Made by a program: the position numbers and the translations under genes. This document shows, piece by piece, positions 1 through 9,611 of a stretch of 64,000 nt of DNA (positions are counted from its first letter, which is position 1; every line of letters starts with the position of its first letter). This DNA is from JAEUTH01 sp039931675 (GTDB taxonomy: Bacteria; Bacteroidota; Bacteroidia; AKYH767-A; OLB10). Under the pieces are notes generated by a model, which saw nothing but the letters and a program-made list of their open reading frames with translations, did no database searches and was not told where the DNA came from. The DNA lies in NCBI GenBank assembly GCA_039931675.1, contig JBDTRM010000260.1:1-64000 (forward strand). Direction: 5' to 3'.

Positions 1-810
1 TGATTTTTTTGCTGCCTCGCCATATATGCTCATGCTGCTTAAAACAGAACCTACCTCATCATGCAAATTGATTGTAATGCGCATTCTTGTTTTTTCAATT
101 GCCATACGTGCATCGTTTTCTCTTTTTATCAACCTGTTTTTTTCTTCGGCAATGGTTTTTAAACGATAACCGAATGCGCTCGAAAAAATGATGATATCTA
201 AAAGACAGCCAACTAAATAAGGCTCCACACCCGATAACCCAAAAACAGAAGAATGTTGTGTAAATGAAACAATGCTTAGCAACCCCGAGCAATCATAAAC
301 CAATGATCCAATTATAATGGTGCGTTGAAAAACAGTATTGCGAATGCGCCATGCAAAAAGCAAAGCAAGAGTTGCAATACTTACTAAAGATATTCTTGAA
401 ACAGCATAAGCTTGCACAGATTTAACACCGGCTCCATTTACAATAGCTCCGAAAATGTGGTAGCAAATTGAAAGCGCTGACAACACAAAAAACAAATACA
501 TCAATGTTCTTACAATGCTTTTTGTCTTAACCACTTCTAATGTTTGTGCAGCGAATAATACATAAACTGCAACCATAGTAACCTGAATCACTTCTTCAAA
601 AATGTAATACCAAATATTGTCAGTTGGCTGAAACGGGTCATAGTTGTTGCTTATTAATTTGAAAACGATGTATGCAGTTAACGTAAATAAATAAGCGCTG
701 TAATACACCAGGAATTTATCTCGTTGCTGAATAAACAAAACAAGATGATAGATGGCAGCAATAGCCGCAGCACCCAATGCAAATGTTTCTATGAAAAGGA
801 GTTGTGTCAC
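1..810 (-). CDS. Membrane sensor histidine kinase, N-terminal part (cut by window edge)
   Basis: The minus strand is open for 270 codons, from a GTG at 810 to the window edge, and it has no ATG start. The first ~200 residues are strongly hydrophobic, consistent with about seven membrane segments. A short basic/coiled linker follows (KNRLIKREND), then an H-box of the NarL/LytS-like HisKA_3 type: RITINLHDEVGS, with the probable phospho-acceptor His at residue 250. The ATPase domain lies outside the window. The domain order suggests a 7TM sensor kinase that signals to a response regulator encoded beyond position 1. The start is uncertain because the frame is open for ten codons upstream of the GTG (stop at 853-855) and no clear ribosome binding site is visible. 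The family call rests on the H-box and the hydrophobicity; the stimulus is unknown. Confidence 0.75.
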   Translation of the reverse strand, partial: MTQLLFIETFALGAAAIAAIYHLVLFIQQRDKFLVYYSAYLFTLTAYIVFKLISNNYDPFQPTDNIWYYIFEEVIQVTMVAVYVLFAAQTLEVVKTKSIVRTLMYLFFVLSALSICYHIFGAIVNGAGVKSVQAYAVSRISLVSIATLALLFAWRIRNTVFQRTIIIGSLVYDCSGLLSIVSFTQHSSVFGLSGVEPYLVGCLLDIIIFSSAFGYRLKTIAEEKNRLIKRENDARMAIEKTRMRITINLHDEVGSVLSSMSIYGEAAKKS

Positions 811-1042
811 TCTTTTGATTTGTGAATGACAAACGTCTGCTTTAAATTCAGTTTAGTCAATCACCGAATTAGGGGAGAAGAAAAAACAGACTTCATTTTT
901 TTATTACAAAATTCTAAACAGACATGATTAACATATTCACGTTCCGAAATAGATTTGTGATTTCAATTTCAATCATGTAGGTTTGGTCGCTTTCAAAAAT
1001 GATTTATAAAAAACAACACTCACCAAAATAATAACATAATGT

Positions 1043-2722
1043 ATGGGGAATCTTTGGGTTAAAAAATCAATTACCGATCTGCAAACCGAAGCAGCCGATT
1101 CAGAAAAAGGATTAAAACGAACACTTGGTGCGCGGTCATTAGTTGCACTTGGCATTGGCGCCATTATAGGTGCCGGGCTTTTTTCAATAACAGGTGGCGC
1201 GGCTGCTAACAATGCAGGGCCCGCAGTAACATTGTCTTTTATAATTGCAGCAGTTGCCTGTGCTTTTGCAGGATTGTGCTATGCTGAATTTGCAAGCATG
1301 ATTCCGGTTGCAGGTAGCGCATATACTTATAGTTATGCAACCATGGGCGAATTCATTGCATGGATTATCGGATGGGATTTGGTTTTGGAATATGCTGTAG
1401 GTGCTGCAACTGTTGCAATAAGCTGGTCGAGGTATTTTGTGAAATTTTTTGGCTACTACGATATTCATTTACCCGCAAGCATGACCATGTCGCCTTTTGA
1501 TTCAGCTACTTTAGCTGACGGCACCATTACATCCGGGATGATAAACCTGCCTGCAATTTTTATTGTTGTGCTGATGTCGTTGCTGTTAGTAAAGGGTACC
1601 AAAGAATCAGCATTTGTAAATGGAATCATTGTAGCCTTAAAAGTTTCTGTTGTTTTAATTTTTATTGCATTAGGCTGGGGTTATATTAATTCAGATAATT
1701 ACTCACCATATATTCCCGATAACACTGGCGATTTTGGCAGCTTTGGCTGGACCGGGGTTGTTCGCGCTGCCGCGATTATCTTTTTTGCATATATAGGTTT
1801 TGATGCAGTTTCTACGGCTGCGCAAGAAGCAAAAAACCCCAAACGGGACATGCCGATAGGAATTTTAGTTTCATTGATTATTTGCACAGTGCTATATATT
1901 TTGTTCGCACATGTGATGACAGGTGTTGCAAATTATAAAGCCTTTGCGGGTACTGATGGAATTGCACCTGTTGCTGTTGCAATTGACCACATGGGTCCAA
2001 TGGGTGCTGATGGAATTATTCACCCTGAATATCCCTGGTTAAACAAGGCAATCATCATTGCCATTCTTGCAGGCTACTCATCTGTTATTATGGTAATGCT
2101 GATGGGTCAGTCGCGGGTATTTTTCAGTATGAGCAGGGATGGATTATTACCAAAAGTTTTTTCAACAGTGCATCAGCAATTTAAAACTCCTGCAAAATCA
2201 AATTTGCTTTTTATGGTTTTCGTGAGTTTGTTTGCGGCATTTGTTCCTGCACGCGTAGTTGGCGAAATGACAAGCATAGGAACACTGCTTGCCTTTGTGC
2301 TGGTATGTATTGGTATCTGGGTTCTTCGTGTTAAACAGCCTGATTTGCCACGTTCATTCAAAACACCTCTTGTTCCCCTGGTTCCAATATTGGGAATTGT
2401 ATCCTGTTTATTTATGATGGTATTTTTACCTTTAGATACCTGGCTGCGCTTAGTTATCTGGATGCTTATAGGCATTGACATATATTTCATGTACGGAACA
2501 AAGCACAGTAAGTTAGCCAATACGGTAAGCAGTTCTGGAAATTTAAAACCATTGTTTATCACAGGGTTTTCTTTATCAGTTTTGCTCACCGTTGTTGCCT
2601 TATTACATCACTATACATTAAAGGAAGGGAATGAGGATACCGTTTTGTTCCTGGTATCAATTATTATTGCAGGCGCACATCTTTTATTTTATTTATCAAA
2701 AATATTTACCGGTAAAAAATAA
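1043..2722 (+). CDS. APC-superfamily amino acid permease, CAT-like
   Basis: This 559-residue integral membrane protein has at least twelve hydrophobic segments. Near the N-terminus is the APC first-helix signature GIGAIIGAGLFSITG (residues ~37-51), followed by GWDLVLEYAVGAATVA, which is typical of the cationic amino acid transporter (CAT/YfnA) branch. The centre carries FFAYIGFDAVSTAAQEAKNP, the conserved APC segment in the sixth to seventh helix region. Family knowledge suggests import or exchange of amino acids, possibly basic or branched ones; the substrate cannot be read from sequence. Length and extra C-terminal helices fit the CAT branch. ATG 1043 is preceded by an out-of-frame ATG at 1039. 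A second APC permease follows in the same direction after 119 bases containing two small hairpins, so cotranscription is uncertain. Confidence 0.88.
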   Translation: MGNLWVKKSITDLQTEAADSEKGLKRTLGARSLVALGIGAIIGAGLFSITGGAAANNAGPAVTLSFIIAAVACAFAGLCYAEFASMIPVAGSAYTYSYATMGEFIAWIIGWDLVLEYAVGAATVAISWSRYFVKFFGYYDIHLPASMTMSPFDSATLADGTITSGMINLPAIFIVVLMSLLLVKGTKESAFVNGIIVALKVSVVLIFIALGWGYINSDNYSPYIPDNTGDFGSFGWTGVVRAAAIIFFAYIGFDAVSTAAQEAKNPKRDMPIGILVSLIICTVLYILFAHVMTGVANYKAFAGTDGIAPVAVAIDHMGPMGADGIIHPEYPWLNKAIIIAILAGYSSVIMVMLMGQSRVFFSMSRDGLLPKVFSTVHQQFKTPAKSNLLFMVFVSLFAAFVPARVVGEMTSIGTLLAFVLVCIGIWVLRVKQPDLPRSFKTPLVPLVPILGIVSCLFMMVFLPLDTWLRLVIWMLIGIDIYFMYGTKHSKLANTVSSSGNLKPLFITGFSLSVLLTVVALLHHYTLKEGNEDTVLFLVSIIIAGAHLLFYLSKIFTGKK

Positions 2723-2740
2723 TTTTCTCGACTAAAGAGT

Positions 2741-2815
2741 AAGAAGGACGGTTTATTCTCTCCTTCTTGTTTAAACATTACGCCCATCCAATCTGACAGG
2801 GTTCTAAAGCCTGTC
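2741..2815 (+). repeat. Two small hairpins between the permease genes
   Basis: AAGAAGGA (2741-2748) pairs with TCCTTCTT (2761-2768) around a 12-nt loop. GACAGG (2795-2800) pairs with CCTGTC (2810-2815). The first has only a weak T-run after it, so it is at best a poor terminator for the upstream permease. The second looks like a short intergenic palindrome. Neither is assigned a function. Confidence 0.4.
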
Positions 2816-2841
2816 AAGGGTAAATAGGTAAAAACTAAAAA

Positions 2842-4317
2842 ATGGAAGAAGAATCAAAACGCTCACTCGGCTTGCTTGATGCCACCATGATTGTTGCGGG
2901 CAGCATGATTGGTTCAGGTATATTTATAGTTAGTGCTGATATATCGCGGCAGATAGGTGGTGGAGGCTGGTTAATGTTATCATGGATTGTTGCAGGTTTG
3001 ATGACTTTGTTTGCCGCGCTTAGTTATGGTGAACTTGCAGGAATGTTTCCTCATGCGGGTGGTCAGTATGTTTATCTGCGCAAAGCTTATAAACCTATTG
3101 TTGGTTTTTTATATGGATGGGCATTGTTCATTGTAGTTCAATCGGGAACTATTGCTGCTGTGGCTGTTGCATTTGCAAAGTTTACAGGGGTATTAATTCC
3201 GTCACTTGGTGATAATAACGTTTTCTTCACAACAACGCTTCCGTTGATAGGTGAATACAAATTAACGGCTGCACAACTCTTTGGTATTTTTTCGCTGTTT
3301 GTTTTGACACTGCTTAATAGTTTAGGGATTCAATACGGAAAATTTATTTTGAGATTGTTTACATCAGCAAAATTGATTGCATTATTCGGAATAATAATTC
3401 TAGGAATTTTTGTTTACGCAGATTCAGCAACATGGCAAATAAATCTTGACCATTTCTGGGATTTGCAACATTGGGAAAAAGATAAAGTAAGTGGAGCCTG
3501 GATGATTACACAAATAGGAGGCATGGCTCTGCTTGGCGCATTTGGTGCGGGATTAGTAGGTTCATTATTTTCAAGCGATGCATGGAACAATGTTACGTTT
3601 ATTGCAGGTGAAATAAAAAATCCAAAAAAAAATATTCCAATCAGTTTGTTTGCAGGAACATTAATTGTAAGTTCAATTTACGTTCTCGCCAATGTTGCAT
3701 TTTTAAGGGTTCTTCCATTACAGGGCAGTCATGATGGAATTAACTCAATAACCTCAAGCATTCAGTTTGCGACCAACGATCGCGTTGGCACTGCAGCCGC
3801 AACTATGATGTTTGGCGCAACAGGAACTTTATTGATGGCCGTGTTAATTATGATTTCAACTTTTGGTTGCAACAACGGATTGATATTAGCAAGTGTGCGT
3901 TTATACCAGGCAATGGCAAAAGACGGATTGTTCTTTTCAAAAATGCAAAACAATAATAAATACGGTGTGCCGGGATACGCACTGTGGATTCAATTTGTGT
4001 GGGCATCAATACTTGCATTGTCTGGTCAGTATGGAACTTTGTTAGATTATGTAATGTTTGCAGTTATACTCTTTTACATTTTCACCATCATCGGAATTTT
4101 TATTCTAAGAAAAAAAATGCCTGAAGCTGAACGTCCTTACAAAGCATTCGGTTATCCTATTGTGCCTGCAATTTATATTTTGCTTGCTGTATTTTTCTGC
4201 CTCAACCTTCTTATTACCAAGCCAATTGTTTCATGGACAGGTATTGCTTTAGTAGCTGCGGGTATTCCTGTTTATTATTTCTTTCATAAAGATAAAGGCG
4301 GGGAAGAACTTTCTTAA
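2842..4317 (+). CDS. APC-superfamily amino acid permease, LAT/exchanger-like
   Basis: This 491-residue permease has about twelve membrane segments. It opens with LGLLDATMIVAGSMIGSGIF, the APC helix-1 signature, which resembles the L-type amino acid exchanger / YkbA-like branch more than the CAT branch of the upstream gene. GSLFSSDAWNNVTFIAGEIKNP (split as GSLFSSDAWNN and FIAGEIKNP) is the conserved helix 6-7 region. It probably exchanges or imports neutral amino acids; the substrate is not predictable. The start at 2842 gives a short charged N-terminus (MEEESKRS) ahead of helix 1, as is usual. It is the second of two unlike permeases in a row, which suggests they handle different amino acids rather than being a recent duplication. 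Confidence 0.87.
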   Translation: MEEESKRSLGLLDATMIVAGSMIGSGIFIVSADISRQIGGGGWLMLSWIVAGLMTLFAALSYGELAGMFPHAGGQYVYLRKAYKPIVGFLYGWALFIVVQSGTIAAVAVAFAKFTGVLIPSLGDNNVFFTTTLPLIGEYKLTAAQLFGIFSLFVLTLLNSLGIQYGKFILRLFTSAKLIALFGIIILGIFVYADSATWQINLDHFWDLQHWEKDKVSGAWMITQIGGMALLGAFGAGLVGSLFSSDAWNNVTFIAGEIKNPKKNIPISLFAGTLIVSSIYVLANVAFLRVLPLQGSHDGINSITSSIQFATNDRVGTAAATMMFGATGTLLMAVLIMISTFGCNNGLILASVRLYQAMAKDGLFFSKMQNNNKYGVPGYALWIQFVWASILALSGQYGTLLDYVMFAVILFYIFTIIGIFILRKKMPEAERPYKAFGYPIVPAIYILLAVFFCLNLLITKPIVSWTGIALVAAGIPVYYFFHKDKGGEELS

Positions 4318-4764
4318 ATCTTTATTATCTGACTGGATAAAAATTTTTTCCAGATTTTCCTTTTTGATAATTTAACTTTTACCATATAGGTAGTTATTTT
4401 TTTACAATCGAAAAATAGCGAGGAACATTTTTCACAAAAATGCCGGTGAAATTTCAACCGGCAATTACTGTGTTTCAAATTATTTTTACCGGACATTTTA
4501 TAAAATCTGCAATCCAATTATCATCATATTAATGCTGAATCAATTCCATTACTTTTTTCGATAAAAATCCTGATGCCTGAAAACCCTTGTTTTTAAAGAG
4601 ATTTTGCCGCTTACTAATGAGTGCATACCGTTAGCTAAATAAACTGCTCTTACAATTTTTTCTTGCTTCATATTTGTCCCATTAAATTTTTGTGGCCGCA
4701 AAAAATTAAAAATCATTGCAATTAAAAATCAGTTTCAACATTAACATTTAATCAAATAAACAAA
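4318..4764. other. Intergenic region with a leftward terminator-like hairpin
   Basis: No gene is supported here. TGCCGGT (4441-4447) pairs with ACCGGCA (4457-4463); read leftwards the stem is followed by ATTTTTG, so it could end leftward transcripts, though no leftward gene is seen upstream of it. Around 4500-4530 the sequence (CAATCCAATTATCAT) resembles the region just upstream of the paralogous gene at 8937 (AATCCAGTTATCAT near 8830), a trace of shared ancestry of the two loci. A weak open frame on the minus strand (4314-4517) shows no coding character. Confidence 0.4.
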
Positions 4765-6285
4765 ATGAAAGTAAAAAACTACATCGCAACTGCTTCGCTA
4801 TGCGCAGCGTTGCTAATCGCAAACAGTGCTTCGGCACAAAACTGGATATTAGGTGGTAACTCGCCTGCAGGTACTGATACCTTAGGTAACAAGACGAATC
4901 AAAGTTTGAGAATTATCACAAATAATGTTAGTCGTGTTTTTATTAAGAAATCAGGCCAGGTTGGTATTGGCACTAATAATCCTGCTGAAAAGCTTGATGT
5001 GAACGGAAATATAAAATCAAACGGAACTTTGTATGATGCCGTTGGTAATTCAACTAACTGGAATACAGCTTATGGCTGGGGAAATCATGCAGCCGCAGGC
5101 TATTTAACTGCCGAAACTGATCCACAGGTAGGTGCTAACGTTACTAACTATGTATCAAAATGGAATGGTACTGCTTTGGTAAACAGCAACATTTTCAGCA
5201 ACGGAACTTTTGTTGGAGTTAATACTACTTCTCCTGCAGGCGCTTCACAATTTGATGTAGGTAATACAAATGCAAGTTATGGCGGAATGTATATTAATTC
5301 ATCGGGTGCAGTTGGCGCAAGGAAACCATTTTACGGATATGCTTTAAGTGGTGGTTCAAGCTGCTGGACTTATTTTGATGAAGCATCAAGTTCTTTCAAA
5401 ATTTATAACAATGGCGATCGTGTAACAGTTGACAACCAGGGACAAGTAGGTATCGGAACCACCACACCGGGATATTATCTTGATATCCAAGCTTCTACAA
5501 CTTATCGTGCATTGAATGCGGTATCAAGCTATGTAGGATCGGTTGGACAGATTGTAAATTTTGGCCGTACCAGTGCTCCCTCGGCAGGTAATGATATTTT
5601 ACAGATTACTGTTCCGGCAGGCTCACCTGACGATTTTCAGTTTATTGAAGCAGATAGGGGCGGTACAATTAATTTTGCCGTTAACGGTAATGGTGCTACA
5701 GGCATAGGTGGCAGTGCATTAACAGGTGTTGGCTTGAATGTTCAACTTGGTTCAGATGTTGGACCTGCCAGTGGTGGATATGCGGTTTTTGGAGCAACCA
5801 CAAGTCTCAGTGTAGGAATTGACAATAACGAAATCATGGCAAGAAATAATGGAGTGGTTTCACCTTTGTATCTTAATAACAGTGGTGGTAATGTAAACAT
5901 GTGCGTGGCAAGTGGTTCAGTAAATATTGGAAACTCTACCGGTGCAGCAGGATATATACTTTCGGTTGATGGAAAAGTTATTGCAGAAGAAGTGCGTGTT
6001 GAACTTTCAGGCAACTGGCCTGATTATGTTTTCGGTAAAGAACATAAACTCATGTCAATTGATGAATTGGAACAACATGTTAATGAGTATAAACATTTAC
6101 CGGGCATTCCATCAGCTTGCGAAGTAGAAGAAAGCGGAATTATGCTTGGCGAAATGCAAACCAAAACTATTGAAAAAGTTGAAGAGAATTCATTGTACAT
6201 TATACAACTCAACAAAAAAATTGAAGCTCAAAATTCAGTAATACAAAAATTGATGCAAGAAGTTGATGCATTGAAAAACAAATAA
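4765..6285 (+). CDS. Secreted tail-fibre / endosialidase-chaperone-like protein, long paralogue
   Basis: This 506-residue protein has a clear signal peptide (cleavage after ...NSASA, before QNW). After it comes a Gly/Asn/Thr-rich beta-repetitive stalk with GQVGIGTNNPAEKLDV and a second QVGIGTTTPGYYLDI block, typical of trimeric fibre shafts. The last ~100 residues carry the Bacteroidota version of an intramolecular-chaperone-like end: AEEVRV, WPDYVF, KHLPGIPSA, LGEMQTKTIEKVEE, then a coiled coil rich in Lys/Glu/Gln. It probably forms a trimeric cell-surface or secreted fibre; the ligand is unknown. The paralogue at 8937 shares the first ~75 and last ~100 residues but lacks most of the shaft. 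A secreted M4 protease follows 55 bases downstream, probably in the same transcript. Confidence 0.72.
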   Translation: MKVKNYIATASLCAALLIANSASAQNWILGGNSPAGTDTLGNKTNQSLRIITNNVSRVFIKKSGQVGIGTNNPAEKLDVNGNIKSNGTLYDAVGNSTNWNTAYGWGNHAAAGYLTAETDPQVGANVTNYVSKWNGTALVNSNIFSNGTFVGVNTTSPAGASQFDVGNTNASYGGMYINSSGAVGARKPFYGYALSGGSSCWTYFDEASSSFKIYNNGDRVTVDNQGQVGIGTTTPGYYLDIQASTTYRALNAVSSYVGSVGQIVNFGRTSAPSAGNDILQITVPAGSPDDFQFIEADRGGTINFAVNGNGATGIGGSALTGVGLNVQLGSDVGPASGGYAVFGATTSLSVGIDNNEIMARNNGVVSPLYLNNSGGNVNMCVASGSVNIGNSTGAAGYILSVDGKVIAEEVRVELSGNWPDYVFGKEHKLMSIDELEQHVNEYKHLPGIPSACEVEESGIMLGEMQTKTIEKVEENSLYIIQLNKKIEAQNSVIQKLMQEVDALKNK

Positions 6286-6340
6286 TCATTTCTGCTTAAA
6301 ACATTTTTTTTATCACGAACAATTTTAAAACAAAAAAGCT

Positions 6341-8590
6341 ATGAACAAAAAATTAAATATATCTCATGGCCTCGTTCGTAAAATTTGCCCGGCAGTAATG
6401 ACCGTAATGTTGTGTCTTCTTTCATTTTATGCAAGATCACAACAAAGCAAATCTACGCAACAACAATTAGAGGCAATTGCAAAACCGGCTTCCACAATTG
6501 AGTGGATTGATATCAGAAATGAAATCAACATTACCCATGAAGAATTTCTTTCAAATAATATTTCTCTTCTTAATCTTACTGCCGGAAGTGAAATGCGTTA
6601 TGTAAGAAGCGAATCAGATGAAATCGGTTTCACTCATTATCGTTATCAGCAATATCTCAATGGAGTAAAAGTGCTTGGTGGCGAAATGATTATTCACGAA
6701 CAGGAAGGACGCATTACCTCTGTAAACGGTAAGTACCTTCAACAAATTCCTTTAAACACGGTGGCCACTGTAAGTGAAGCAGCAGCACTGCAAACATCAC
6801 TTGACAATGTAACTTCAAAAAATTATTTATGGCTTAATGCAGGTGCCGAAGCAGTTTTGAAGGAAGACAGGAATGATAATAACGCATCGTATAAACCCAA
6901 AGGCGAATTGGTTTATGCAAAAATACGCGGCAGGGCCGATAAAGCATTTACATTATGCTGGAAATACGATATATATGTAGAGCAGGGTACTGAATCACAA
7001 ACAATTTTTGTTGATGCGGCTACTGGAAAAATTATCAATACCATTCCGCTGGCTAAAGATTGTTCATCAGGCAGCAGCACCACACTTTGGAACGGGGCAC
7101 GAACTATTTACACCCAGCTTTCAGGCAGCAGTTACAGAATGATTGATGATTGCCAGACAACACTTGTGCACACCCGCAACGGAAATGGAACTAATTCAGG
7201 TGCTTATATTGAATATACTGATGCCAATAATGCCTGGAGTACAAGTGCCAACCAGGAATACCAGGCACAGATACATTACGGGGCGCGTCAATTGCAGCTT
7301 TATTATAATGCCGTGCATAGCCGCACAAGTTATAATGGCGGAACAGCAACATACAGAGCTTATGGCAATCCGGGGTTTACCGGAAACGCATATTGGCTCG
7401 ATGGACCCGAAGGCGCATTTTTTGGAGGTTCGTCAACCGGTACAAGTCCTTATATTACACTTGATGTGGCAGGTCATGAACTTACACACGGTGTGGTTTT
7501 GAAAACAGCAGGCTTGGTTTACCAGGATGAATCAGGTGCATTGAATGAATCAACTGCCGATTGTTTTGGCGAGATGAGCGAGAGCTATGCCTTGGGAACA
7601 CCCGATTGGATTCATCGCGCTGAAATTGGCGGTGGCAATAGAAGTTTCATTAATCCCAATTCAAAAGGACAACCTGATACTTATCTCGGCACCAATTGGT
7701 ATTCAGGAACTTCTGACAACGGAGGAGTTCATACCAACAGCGGAGTACAGAATTTTTGGTTTTATCTTCTATCAGAAGGCGGAAGCGGCACCAATGATAA
7801 CGGACTTGCGTATAACATAACAGGTATCGGCAGGTTTGCTGCACGCGACATTCTTTACCGCGCATTAACCATGTATGAAAATTCGGCTACTGAATATATT
7901 GATGCCCGCGCTGCTACTTTACATGCTGCTGTTGATTTATATGGCTCTTGTTCTACAGAACTTGAAGCTGTCGGTTTTGCATGGCGCGCTGTAGGAGTTG
8001 AATCACAATCGGCACAGTACATTAATAATGCCTGTGGAAATTATCCTGCAACAGCAACATTTGCGCAAGCCATTCATCAGTTAACTGCTGCTAACGGTTG
8101 CACAACAAATATCACTGCAAGCGCCACTACAGTTTATTTCAGTGCAGTTGACAGGGTTATTTTATACCCGGGTTTCAGGGCTATTTCAGGATCAAAGTTC
8201 TATGCTTATCTTGAACCTTGTGCCATTTCAAGATATAAAGGAGCAAGTGGACCACCACCTCCGGTTATGTCAGATGCCGAGAAAGGGATTATTAAATATG
8301 AGGAATCTTCTTCATCAACAGGGTTATCTTTGGATGATGCGATTACCGCAGGACCAAATCCGGTAACTGATGAACTCAATCTTACTGTTATTTTACCAAC
8401 TGAATCGCAGGTAAAAATCCAACTGTTTGATGCACTCGGTAATGTAATTGAAAATTGGGATGAGTTTGAATCATTGTCGCATGGATTGCATAATCTTACT
8501 TACAGCACATCCCGCATTAGCCCGGGAATGTATTTCGTAAACGTTAGTATTAATGGTCAAAATCACATGAAAAAAATTGTGAAGGTTTAA
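6341..8590 (+). CDS. Secreted M4 (thermolysin-like) metallopeptidase with T9SS sorting domain
   Basis: This is a 749-residue preproenzyme. It has an N-terminal signal region, then an FTP/PepSY-type propeptide (roughly 60-240; GGEMIIHEQEGRITSVNGK). The catalytic core carries HELTH at residues 379-383 (zinc ligands and general base) and NESTAD with the third zinc ligand Glu403. GGVHTNSG contains His464, the counterpart of thermolysin His231. All catalytic residues are present, so activity is expected. A segment with ILYPGFRAISGSKFYAYLEPC-like spacing follows (the '3-coathanger stack' type). The last ~80 residues are a type A T9SS sorting domain (GPNPVTDELNLTV ... GMYFVNVSINGQ ... KKIVKV). The product is probably exported across the outer membrane and degrades extracellular protein. 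A rho-independent terminator follows at 8621. Confidence 0.93.
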   Translation: MNKKLNISHGLVRKICPAVMTVMLCLLSFYARSQQSKSTQQQLEAIAKPASTIEWIDIRNEINITHEEFLSNNISLLNLTAGSEMRYVRSESDEIGFTHYRYQQYLNGVKVLGGEMIIHEQEGRITSVNGKYLQQIPLNTVATVSEAAALQTSLDNVTSKNYLWLNAGAEAVLKEDRNDNNASYKPKGELVYAKIRGRADKAFTLCWKYDIYVEQGTESQTIFVDAATGKIINTIPLAKDCSSGSSTTLWNGARTIYTQLSGSSYRMIDDCQTTLVHTRNGNGTNSGAYIEYTDANNAWSTSANQEYQAQIHYGARQLQLYYNAVHSRTSYNGGTATYRAYGNPGFTGNAYWLDGPEGAFFGGSSTGTSPYITLDVAGHELTHGVVLKTAGLVYQDESGALNESTADCFGEMSESYALGTPDWIHRAEIGGGNRSFINPNSKGQPDTYLGTNWYSGTSDNGGVHTNSGVQNFWFYLLSEGGSGTNDNGLAYNITGIGRFAARDILYRALTMYENSATEYIDARAATLHAAVDLYGSCSTELEAVGFAWRAVGVESQSAQYINNACGNYPATATFAQAIHQLTAANGCTTNITASATTVYFSAVDRVILYPGFRAISGSKFYAYLEPCAISRYKGASGPPPPVMSDAEKGIIKYEESSSSTGLSLDDAITAGPNPVTDELNLTVILPTESQVKIQLFDALGNVIENWDEFESLSHGLHNLTYSTSRISPGMYFVNVSINGQNHMKKIVKV

Positions 8591-8620
8591 GTACATCAGA
8601 TTAATTTTAAGTCAAATGAA

Positions 8621-8653
8621 AAGGCTGTTTCCAAAAGGGGCAGTCTTTTTTTA
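8621..8653 (+). terminator. Rho-independent terminator after the M4 protease gene
   Basis: AGGCTG (8622-8627) pairs with CAGTCT (8641-8646), one pair being G-T, extended by inner pairs around an AAAA loop and followed by seven or more T. It ends the 4765-8590 transcript. The remaining ~280 bases up to the next gene show no open frame or RNA structure I can support. Confidence 0.8.
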
Positions 8654-8936
8654 TGCAAAATCAGATCAACCGGTTCGCTCAGGCAATTCGAAATTCAAGT
8701 TGTGAAGTTTATTAATTATATTAAAATAAATGGGCTTTGTTAATTATATTTTATTAGATTTGGAATTCGAATTAATGTTGTAGTCCATTACTTTTTTTAA
8801 CCCCAAGTTTTTTTCAATATTTTAAAACCCGTAATCCAGTTATCATATTCATAGCTTTTTATCTCAAAGCAAGTAGGATAACTCTTAATCCAGATTCAAC
8901 AATTAAATTTTCAATAATAATTTAAACTCAAATATC

Positions 8937-9560
8937 ATGAACTTAAAACTTTATTTCGCATCGGCTGCGCTATGTGCAGGTCTGTTTACAGCAAATCATG
9001 CCTCGGCACAAAACTGGAGTTTAAGCGGCAACTCACCTGGCGCAACGGATACGTTAGGCAACAAAACCAATCAAGGCCTGAAAATCATTACTAACAATGT
9101 AAATCGTATCTTTATTCAAAAAGCAGGTAATGTTGGTATTGCTAATGGTGCGCCAACTGAAAAGCTTGATGTTACAGGAAATGTAAAAGCAAGCGGCAAT
9201 GTTTCATCAGCAACCTTGCGGGTAGGAACTACAACAAGCGCTACCGGTTTTATTGCAAGCATTGGCGGAAAGCTGATAGCAGAAGAAGTACGTGTGGATT
9301 TAAAAGCAGCATGGCCAGATTATGTTTTTGCTAACGATTACAAGTTAATGTCGCTTGAAGAATTAGCGACCAGCATCAACACTTACAAACACCTCCCCGG
9401 CATTCCATCGGCAACCGAAATGAAAGAAAAAGGAATAACGCTTGGCGAAATGCAAACAAAAACTATTGAGAAGATTGAAGAACAGGCGCTTTATCTTATT
9501 CAATTGAAAAAAGAAAACAATGAATTGCGCGCACGCATAGAAGCATTAGAGAATAAATAA
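8937..9560 (+). CDS. Secreted endosialidase-chaperone-like protein, short paralogue
   Basis: This 207-residue protein has a signal peptide ending ...NHASA before QNWSLSGNSPG. Residues ~24-75 closely match the N-terminal part of the gene at 4765 (DTLGNKTNQ, IITNNV, EKLDV). The end has the same module: IAEEVRVDL, WPDYVF, KHLPGIPSATE, LGEMQTKTIEKIEE and a coiled coil. The long beta shaft of the 4765 protein is missing, leaving head and tail. It probably assembles as a trimer on the surface or is secreted. A BNR-repeat T9SS protein follows 51 bases downstream, echoing the 4765/6341 arrangement. The start is fixed by the signal peptide. Confidence 0.72.
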   Translation: MNLKLYFASAALCAGLFTANHASAQNWSLSGNSPGATDTLGNKTNQGLKIITNNVNRIFIQKAGNVGIANGAPTEKLDVTGNVKASGNVSSATLRVGTTTSATGFIASIGGKLIAEEVRVDLKAAWPDYVFANDYKLMSLEELATSINTYKHLPGIPSATEMKEKGITLGEMQTKTIEKIEEQALYLIQLKKENNELRARIEALENK

Positions 9561-9611
9561 TTTTCATAAGCAGTTATTCACAAAAACATTTAACTTTTAA
9601 TACTGAAAATT

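Noticed and set aside
4314..4517. Small minus-strand gene after the second permease
   Set aside because: It has low-complexity composition, no recognised similarity, and runs through a terminator-like hairpin.
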